From NCBI GenBank assembly GCA_963920705.1, contig OY987230.1, positions 20,981,320 through 21,045,319 on the forward strand: a stretch of DNA of 64,000 nucleotides, written 5' to 3'. Every line of letters begins with the position of its first letter. The first letter of the stretch is position 1. A program made the position numbers and the translations under genes. The notes under the pieces are model-generated. The model was not told where the DNA came from, ran no database searches, and saw only the letters and a list, made by a program, of their open reading frames with translations. Source of the DNA: Odiellus spinosus. Taxonomy: Eukaryota; Arthropoda; Arachnida; Opiliones; Phalangiidae. Below, in pieces: positions 56,318-64,000 of this stretch.

Positions 56318-56656
56318 CAGAAGCCGATGAAACCCTCCTTTGAAGTCTATTACTCCCGGGTCTTGTCTACCCCTCTCTGTATGGGTTAGTTTCAAAAAGC
56401 GCGATTCGTACGCCTCCTAACGGTAGATATTTTCGGAGTGGGAGTTCGTCGAGCGAATATCTCGAGCAGCCTTGGAGTTCGTCAAAAAAAACGTCGTCGT
56501 TTGTGGAGAGAGAGAATTTCCAATTTTCCGTAGACAGGGGGGTATGAAGTAGGACCCCTCCGATCTCGTAAAATTGGGAATTTTACCCATACAGAGAGGA
56601 GCGCTATATGGAACATTAGAGTAGTAGACTTCAAAGGAGGGTTTCATCGGCTTCTG
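56318..56656 (+). mobile_element. 337-bp MITE copy 11, subfamily A
   Basis: Target duplication TTAAAAT. The A run before ACGTCGTCG is lengthened. Confidence 0.95.
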
Positions 56657-57510
56657 TTAAAATACATAGAATGTGTGAAAATACTAATTCTTTTTGCGAA
56701 ATAATTAATTTCTACAGATAATTGTAAGAAAATTTTCTTCTTTTCATGAAAAAACAATTCTTAGTATTTTAATCCACCCATGACTTTTTCGAGATATTCC
56801 CTGAATTTAAAGATATTTTAGGAACCAAGAAATATAAGGTATTTTAGGGACCTGGCTGATAACAACAGATTCAAAAAGACAAGCTTCAAAATGAGATTAA
56901 TTACGACCCACACCTCCGTAAACTAAGATCAAATGTATAATGAATATTTAAAATTATCGTCGATAACGCGTCGGAATTGTCAAGTTCCCGTGCCACTTAT
57001 ACTTTAAAATATAAGCTTTGTTGGTGTTGAAAACCGAAAACGTCCGAGACTTTAGCAGTCGAGTACGCGGAAAGTAAAACTAAAAGTAGCGAGAGGATGA
57101 ATCTCTAAGACGAGCGTCTTAGAATTATTCTAGACAACGCGTTTAAAACTGAAGGGTACGCTTTTACAGTTAGAATTCGTCTAACTTCAGTTCCACACGT
57201 TCCCCTAAATTGGCTTCGTTGCTTCAACTCGAAGTCTCGAAGAAACTCTTGGGCAAAAAACTTGAAAGTGGATGATGGCAAAAAGAATAATACGGCCCAG
57301 AAAAAAAACTTATCTCTTCAAAGTTATTTTAACACTCCTAACTTGGCCAACTATATCACCCACACCATCTAGTAAACGAAACTATATATTTTGTATATTT
57401 TACATTTTTTACAAGAGATCTACTGATTATTTAAAGTGATACTGACACTGATTTTTCAAAGTTTCAAACACAATATTGAATAGAATTTTCGGAAAGATCG
57501 TTTAAAAAAT

Positions 57511-57723
57511 AGCTAAGGTCACACTAGCGTTTCTTAATCGATTTGAAACGGTAAAATGAAACCGATATTCAAATCGCCAGGAATCGTTTAGCTTTATAAA
57601 TCGATTTATCGTAGTTTCATCTATCGATTGTTGAAATCGAATCAAATCGATTCGAGAAAAAAAGGTTTTCCCTTCATACGAAACTGTTTAAATCAATTCC
57701 AAGGCCTAGTATGAACGTGGCTA
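57511..57723. mobile_element. GGTCACACTAGC-type dispersed repeat, copy 2
   Basis: AGCTAAGGTCACACTAGCG to CCTAGTATGAACGTGGCT; internally shortened relative to the 280-bp copies. Confidence 0.7.
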
Positions 57724-58236
57724 TTGGCATTGAAATAATCCAGTCACAGTGTAAATTATAAATCATCAAAATATGAAATTTTCTATGTAACAATGTTTGT
57801 CTGTCTGTCAGTAACGCTACACTTTAAACGCGACGTTAGCGAAATGAATAAATATGTACTCATAACTGTACATTTCAGTTTCTCTTGAAAAATATCAAAA
57901 TACATCAAATAAAACAAGATTTTTTGGGTTTTATGGAGTTTAAAAACGTTTTTTTCTGCGGGGGTTTTATTCTTTGGACAGGTGAATGACGTTTATACAC
58001 GAACAATTTCATTTCCAATCCAAATTTTGTTGGGAAAATGGTAAAATTTGGTAGACATATTTTTGGTTGTTTTTTTTTCCCTCCTATTTTATGAGATTAA
58101 GTCACGCAGAAAAAGAAATTCAAAATTTTTTGAGATTACGGCTTCAGTTCACATCGTAGTGTTTAACCTACATTAATATCATTTTGTCAAGAATACTGGG
58201 CTTTGAAAATGGTAACAAATAGCCGATTTATTTAAC

Positions 58237-58574
58237 CAGAAGCCGATGAAACCCTCCTTTGAAGTCTATTACTCCCGGGTCTTGTCTACCACTCTCTGTA
58301 TGGGTTAGTTTCAAAAAGCGCGATTCGTACGCCTCCTAACGGTAAATATTTTCGGAGCGGGAGTTCGTCGAGCGAATATCTCTAGCAGCCTTGGAGTTCG
58401 TCAAAAAAACGTCGTCGTTTGTGGAAAGAGAGAATTTCCAATTTTCCGTAGACAGGGGGGTATGAAGTAGGACCCCTCCGATCTCGTAAAATTGTGAATT
58501 TTACCCATACAAAGAGGAGCGCTATATGGAACATTAGAGTAGTAGACTTCAAAGGAGGGTTTCATCGGCTTCTG
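58237..58574 (+). mobile_element. 337-bp MITE copy 12, subfamily A
   Basis: Target duplication ATTTAAC. Scattered private substitutions (CACTCTC, AAAGAGG). Confidence 0.95.
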
Positions 58575-59490
58575 ATTTAACTTAAAACACTTGTTAAACT
58601 TCGCAAAAACGTAATCTTTAAATCTCTTCAAGTAGACTCAATTCAGGCCTTGTCAAATTGTTCTATTTGGTCTTAATTCTGTTTGTAATTTTCTAAATGA
58701 ACAATTTTTTAACCAAATTAGTTGATTTTTCCTCTTTGGGAATTTTACGCGAGTACATCGAAGTAACGATGACGTCACGCGTTTATGTAAAATAATTCTT
58801 GATAATGAAATGTTTGGCTCTTGTACAATTTGACTAGGTCCTAATTGCGTCAAGTTGCGTGTCTATCTTAAGCCTAAAAAAAATTAAATTCAAACTAACG
58901 CTTGGAGATTAATTAAAAAACAAGTGTTTGAAATAAAATCTGGCGTTTCTGTACCCAAGGGGAGGTTTCACATGGGCTACTTTATCCCAATGAAGTATCA
59001 ATTCGCTTGAGCTTTACTGATTTGGCTATAACGTGGCGTTTAAAGTTTAGCGTTAGTGACTGACAGACAGACATTGTTACATAGAGAATTATATATTTTA
59101 AAGTTTTATCCGCCTTTACTTAAATTCTACAACGGAGAATAATCGCCGAGAAAGAAATAGTATCGCTCTAACTAATGAAATTGGATTCCGGGAAGAAATT
59201 TGAGTTGGAAGAAAAAAAAAGAAAAGTTAAGTTTTTTTTTTGGTTTTTTTTTTTAAAGGTTGAGCACTTAGAACTAGAAAAAGTAATAGGCTGATTGGCC
59301 TTGAACCCGAACCTACTAAGTATATTCTTTTACTTTCGATAATGGATGGTCTGTCTACCAAATTAAATCACGATTGACACCCTAAACCATCAAAAACGCA
59401 ACTGCTGACTCGATTCGGGACTTTTAAAATCGAACTCGCGCAAATTTCGTGAATTCAATCACACGCCTGACGTCGGTTTCAATATAGTCA

Positions 59491-59768
59491 CTATAGCCGC
59501 GTTCGTACTAAGTCTTGAAATCGATTTAGATTGATTCAAAACGTTTCGCTATTGTCGTGTGAACGGAAACCGATTCGATTTCTCGAAACTGCTTCGGGAA
59601 CCAGTTTCGTACCGATTTGGTTTCAACAACCGATAGATGAAGCTACGATAAATCGATTTATAAAGATGATGCATGAACACGTGACGCTTAAAACGATTCC
59701 TGGCGATTTGAATATCGGTTTGATTTTAAAGTTTCAAATCGATTAAGAAATGCTAGTGTGACCGTAGA
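59491..59768. mobile_element. GGTCACACTAGC-type dispersed repeat, copy 3 (inverted)
   Basis: Reverse-oriented relative to 21641-21920, ending TGCTAGTGTGACCGTAG. Shares segments such as CGAAACTGCTTCGGGAACC. An open frame across it is incidental. Confidence 0.72.
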
Positions 59769-59863
59769 TTATTAGTAAATTAAATTATCGAATGCTAACA
59801 AGGCGAAAGCTTAGACGCCTTAATGTACAACTACATCTAGTATATAACTTTAAAATATATTAT

Positions 59864-60200
59864 CAGAAGCCGATGAAACCCTCCTTTGAAGTCTACTACT
59901 CCAATGTTCCATATAGCGCTCCTCTCTGTATGGGTAAAATTCACAATTTTACGAGTTAGAAGGGGTCCTACTTCATCCCCCCTGTCTACGGAAAATTGGA
60001 AATTCTCTCTCTCCACAAACGACGACGTTTTTTGGACGAACTCCAAGGCTGCTAGAGATATTCGCTCGACGAGCTCCCGCTCCGAAAACATCTACCGTTA
60101 GGAGGCGTACGAATCGCGCCTTTTGAGAATAACCCATACAGAGAGGGGTAGAAAAGACCCGGGAGTAATAGACTTCAAAGGAGGGTTTCATCGGCTTCTG
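59864..60200 (-). mobile_element. 337-bp MITE copy 13, subfamily B
   Basis: Target duplication ATATTAT. It lies about 95 bp after another GGTCACACTAGC-type repeat (59491-59768). Confidence 0.95.
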
Positions 60201-60485
60201 ATATTATCAATTTGACATTTTTAAAGCCTATATATTGATAAGGAGGCAATTAATAAAATTCTGAAACTAAATACATATTCCAGTTTTTATAACGATAAAA
60301 ATGATTAATTACATCAACAAGGGATAATTATTAAAGGGAGAGTATAAGCCACGCACAAAAAAAAAATTTGAAAATTGTGGTGGATACTTTCAATTAAAGT
60401 GACACTGAGGCATATTAAAATATTCAATAAATGTTTTTGAATTGTACCAAAAATTGGTAAAGATCATTCGGATTTTGTCTTTGAA

Positions 60486-60712
60486 TTAAAAGGAGAACCT
60501 TCAACCAATCAAAACGACTCCCTTGTTCCTTTGGCTTCGTAAAATGTCCGCGACACGCGCTGTTGTACGCACACTATTCTGCGCGTGAAATTAATCGAGA
60601 ACAAGCAGGATTTAGAGTGAATGCTGCAGCACGTGTCGCTGGGATTTTCTAAAGACTAAGGGAAAAGGGGCGTCTTTAATTGGTCGGAGGTTCTCCTTTT
60701 AATAAAAATAGT
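60486..60712. mobile_element. TTAA palindromic MITE core, AAGGAGAACC ends
   Basis: TTAAAAGGAGAACCT and AGGTTCTCCTTTTAA bound 227 bp with imperfectly matching arms containing CCAATCAAAACGACTC. It may be the centre of a larger unit beginning TTAAAGGGAGAGTATAAG at 60332; a related fragment lies near 45.29-45.40 kb. Confidence 0.65.
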
Positions 60713-61009
60713 GATCGCATTACTTCACTTTCTACCCGATTTTCACATAGTTGGTCTCATTTTAAAGGTCTCTTTATAAACTATTAAAAAACTGTACTTT
60801 TCCTTTAAATCTGATAAACTGGAGGAAGAATATTCGACCAAAACCTGCACTATATTTAGACTTTTAGAGACCAAGGCATCAGACTCTTTAACAAGATCTA
60901 TTTCAACATTGAAACGTATCTCGATCCTTCCCGGTTCTAAGTAGCTTATTGCTCTTGTATTTTGGGGTTTCTCTTATCGTACGATGTCGCCATATCCAGA
61001 GGGTGTCGG

Positions 61010-61191
61010 TGACCTCTGACCAACTCGTCTCCGCGTGCCTCTCTCGTCAGTAATTTTCTAGCGGCTATATGGCAAAATGATGGATGACCCGGTTATATTG
61101 GGCTCTCGCCACCCCTAGAGACACAGTGTATATATAAATATATACCGTATCATTGTTCAGTACACGAAACGAATACGATTGGTAGAGACGC
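61010..61191 (+). promoter_or_regulatory. Candidate core promoter: TATA, TCAGT initiator, DPE, with upstream direct-repeat nuclear-receptor site
   Basis: TATATATAAATA at 61129-61140 is followed by TTCAGTA with the initiator A at 61159, 28-30 bp from the TATA start. AGACG at 61186-61190 falls exactly at +28 to +32 and fits the RGWYV downstream element. This three-part spacing is the arthropod core-promoter arrangement. Further up, TGACCTCTGACCA (61010-61022) reads on the other strand as two GGTCA half-sites one base apart (DR1). Downstream, an ATG at 61392 opens 54 codons, too little to name a gene; the gene driven may lie outside the window. Confidence 0.35.
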
Positions 61192-61559
61192 TAGAACGAG
61201 GATAGAGAAATACGGAATTTTGAAACGTCTTCATTCGACTCGATAAATGGACGAACCATTATATCTCGTTTCGAGCTTAGAAAGAACATAAATACAAATA
61301 TAAAAACTGGTTTTTTAACAGGAATTAAGCGCGTTCTAAGGTTGCGATTAAGAATAGTATATAGGAAAGAGTTGGATAGCGAAAAGGCCAAATGAGCGGC
61401 GAAGAAATCAAGCGAGCGACTAAAACCAGACGAGAAAGTGAATCTGTCCAGACATTTCCATCAAAAATGAGGACCGTATATAGAGATTACCGAACAAAAC
61501 AATGTATTTTTCTATTTCAACGCGTTACAGTTGCCCTTAAAATAATCTACATATAGTTT

Positions 61560-63645
61560 ACTATATCATTAGTAATCTCAAGGTTTTTCAAACTGCATGG
61601 TCATGCAACTTCTCTCGCGTTTGATTATGATAACCGAATTCGTCGTATAAACGCGTTTTTGTTGGATGAATTCGATTCAATACAGATAAAGGCAGGAAGT
61701 TAAAAATTCTCTGTGCAAGAGTGGGGCACATATTTATCATCTTATTAGTAGGAAACAATTGACTTCACTCGAGTTATCTCGAGGAATCAGTGTTAGTGTT
61801 GACAAATTATCTATAGTGTCTCGGTGCTCCAATGTTTTGATTTTGGGTGTCCTTCAACACGATTTCACTTTTATTCCCACCACAGAGTCACCGAAGGAGA
61901 CGGCATAAGTCAAGGGGGAAAGGAAGTGTGACGTCACGTAACCCCTTTACTGAGGGAGCGATTGTAGGGACTAGGGAAGAATACTGTAACTCCCTCACTA
62001 AGAGGGATGATACTGGGTTGAGAGATAGAAGCCTATAAACATTCAAGTATAGAGGTAAAAAATTTAAAATAAGAGTTCAAATACGTGTAATTAGTGTTGG
62101 AAATATTTTTTTACCTATTTTAATTCTAGTTAATGATGTTAGCGGCAACGATAATTCTCCCCTACATTTGAGTTGGGTTGTGTTGTGTTTTACAATTGGA
62201 CGCCACTACTCAATAGTTTCTAGTGCGTGAAAAAATCTGGTACAACACTGCAAGCATGCCTAGTATAGATTGATTTATAGTGTACCACTTGGCAAAAGTA
62301 AAGCATTTTTGGAGCTAATGATTTCCCACTAATTTCAATGTTGTACGACAATTTATCTTTCCAAAAAAACGCGATTAATAACATTTTCTTAATTTGATAT
62401 CTCACGGCCTTTCAAAAACGTTCTATATATTGAATTCATCTTTAGTTGGCAGTACTCGCAAAGCTGGATTCAACGCTCTATTCCTTATTTAACATATCTT
62501 GGAGATAATATGTTGAATATAGATATCTGCGCGCTGCCAAGTGGAAGTGTGATTGATTGTAAGCCTATTTTTAAGTCGCTATTTAACCTAAATTTAGTCC
62601 AAGGTTCGTAAAGAAAGAGCCTACGAAAGTTGATTAGTTATCGGAATTAATTCTACTACAGTGCTTATGGTAAAATTAGATGTAGAAACGCTTTTCCTAT
62701 AAGGAAGATTGCGTAAATAGTTTACCAAACTTCGACGATTATTTATGTCATCAAGAGGATTTTATATCTACAAATTTGTAAGTGTAAAATTACCTTTTGA
62801 TTTTTGAGTGTTTTACACCGATTAAGGGGCCCGCGCTCACAAGTGAGCGAAAAATCGAAAAATCACGTGGTAGAAACTGATTTTTAAATATAGATACGTA
62901 ACTTGACTCGATTCGGGCCTTGATCTCGCGATAAAATCGCTAATTAAGGCTTGACGTCATTTTTACTTTTCATTTCAATGTGCTCCCATAGAATAAAGAA
63001 ATAAATTGGCTTCTAATTTGATTATAAATTGTACCAAATTGGCAAATTACATCATAATTCGAACTAATAAACCAATGAAATAATTATTTGAATTCAACAC
63101 AAAAAGATAAAAATTTGAAAAATACGCAAAAATCGATATAAAAAATTGAATATATTTCATTTCATTCTCCCTTTGACTACGCCAACGCAAAAGCAACGAA
63201 TCACGTTTCAAAATAAATGGAAACAAGGTAAACTTTCGATTAATTAACAAAAAGCAAACGAGACGATACTAGGAAACTTGATTAATCAATATTACTTACA
63301 AATTAATCACGAAATAAACGAACGAGTTTATGATCGAGGTTGAGATTTTAAATAAATACGAATTTTTCAAACGAACGTAAAAATGAGGGGAAATGATTAA
63401 TATTTCAAAGAGAACTGTCAAAAACAGGACTAACTAATGAATAGAGTAAAAACGATTATTAACCATGCCGGCAACTACGCTCGTCAAATTCAGTTTTGAG
63501 ATTTCAATACGTATAAAGGTAGAAGTTAAAATTGTACAACTATTATCTGTTTCTGATATTTTCGGAAAAAATTGTACGTGTTTAAAAAAATGTAATTTTT
63601 AAATTCAGATAAAAGTTAAATGGATTAGTTTTTTTAAAGCTTTAT
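61560..63645. other. No gene recognised
   Basis: No frame above 67 codons and no domain. TGACGTCA occurs at 61929 and 62952; a lone TTAA-type end TTCATTCTCCCTTTG is at 63161-63175. Confidence 0.55.
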
Positions 63646-63648
63646 CTA

Positions 63649-64000
63649 TTAAAGGGAGGATGCAACCTAACAACAAGTGATTTTTTATCGATTCCTTATC
63701 GTTTAAATAGGCCTAATCCACTATTTAAAAAAATTTACAAACAAATATTAAACTAGAAATAAATTTAAAACTTACCCTGAAAATAGGCTTAGTGGGATTC
63801 ATGGAGCTCCTGATTTCCTCGCGTGTAAGGTCTAGCAACCAATGGCTTGAACGACGGGCCTTTGCTCATTGGTCGCTAGACCTTACACGGACGCGATTCA
63901 AGATCTCCATGAACACCGCTAAGCCTATTTTCAGGGTAAGTTTTAAATTTATTTCTAGTTTAATATTTGTATTGTAAACTTTTTATCGGTGGATTAGGCC
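63649..64000. mobile_element. TTAA MITE, GCAACC family, copy 4, cut by window end
   Basis: Starts TTAAAGGGAGGATGCAACC and keeps the central GGTCTAGC hairpin; inverted in orientation relative to copies 2 and 3 (the GGATG arm is on the left). The right end lies beyond the window. Confidence 0.9.

Larger units (their letters stand above)
55600..59485. other. No gene recognised outside the mapped elements
   Basis: Between the MITEs only AT-rich spacer is visible. A motif resembling CTCAATTCAGGCCTTGTC at 58638 recurs near 33258, 59409 and 62908, each within 150 bp of a GACGTC site. Confidence 0.5.

Noticed and set aside
59531-59746. 71-codon frame similar to one at 21723-22019
   Set aside because: The similarity comes from two copies of a GGTCACACTAGC-type repeat; the frames do not share boundaries and no transposase motif is present.

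Overview
The window is eukaryotic, AT-rich (roughly two thirds A+T), intron-bearing and dominated by short non-autonomous DNA transposons and tandem repeats. No bacterial-type operons, rRNA, tRNA, CRISPR array or transposase/reverse-transcriptase ORF could be recognised. The one clear gene encodes a secretin-family (class B1) peptide-hormone GPCR. Its sequence looks most like the DH31/calcitonin/PDF-type receptors of protostome invertebrates. That, plus a TATA + TCAGT initiator + DPE arrangement near 61.15 kb, suggests an arthropod or other protostome, but the species is not identified.

Layout. 1-23.3 kb: no gene recognised; minisatellites (0.54-1.2 and 3.3-3.85 kb), TTAA-flanked MITEs, and five copies of an abundant 337-bp MITE. 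23.4-36.8 kb: the GPCR gene on the + strand, reconstructed here as 14 exons whose GT-AG introns are phase-compatible throughout. Exons 2-13 are strong, the first (23384) and last (36748) are tentative. The true start codon and signal peptide were not securely found. A 32-bp satellite, several MITEs and one nested MITE pair sit inside its introns. 36.8-64 kb: no gene recognised; TTAA MITEs, a 172-bp tandem repeat with an inverted unit (38-39.4 kb), a 23-bp satellite (42.6-44.15 kb), 28-bp and 21-bp minisatellites back to back (47.7-48.8 kb), five more copies of the 337-bp MITE, and a candidate core promoter at 61.13-61.19 kb.

Mobile DNA. Two structural classes stand out. (1) Four families unrelated in their interiors all begin CAGA or CAAG, end in the reverse complement, and create 7-bp target duplications: the 337-bp family (13 copies, all 13 with a perfect 7-bp duplication), a 316-bp family, a 271/291-bp family and a 399-bp family. 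(2) Several families begin TTAAAGGG and are flanked by TTAA. Elements of class 1 are inserted inside class 2 elements at two places, giving a relative insertion order. A third group of diverged repeats with GGTCACACTAGC-type ends occurs three times or more.

What the gene does: the predicted protein has the six-cysteine hormone-binding domain followed by seven membrane segments. By family it should couple a secreted neuropeptide to Gs/cAMP signalling. Nothing else in the window can be tied to it functionally.
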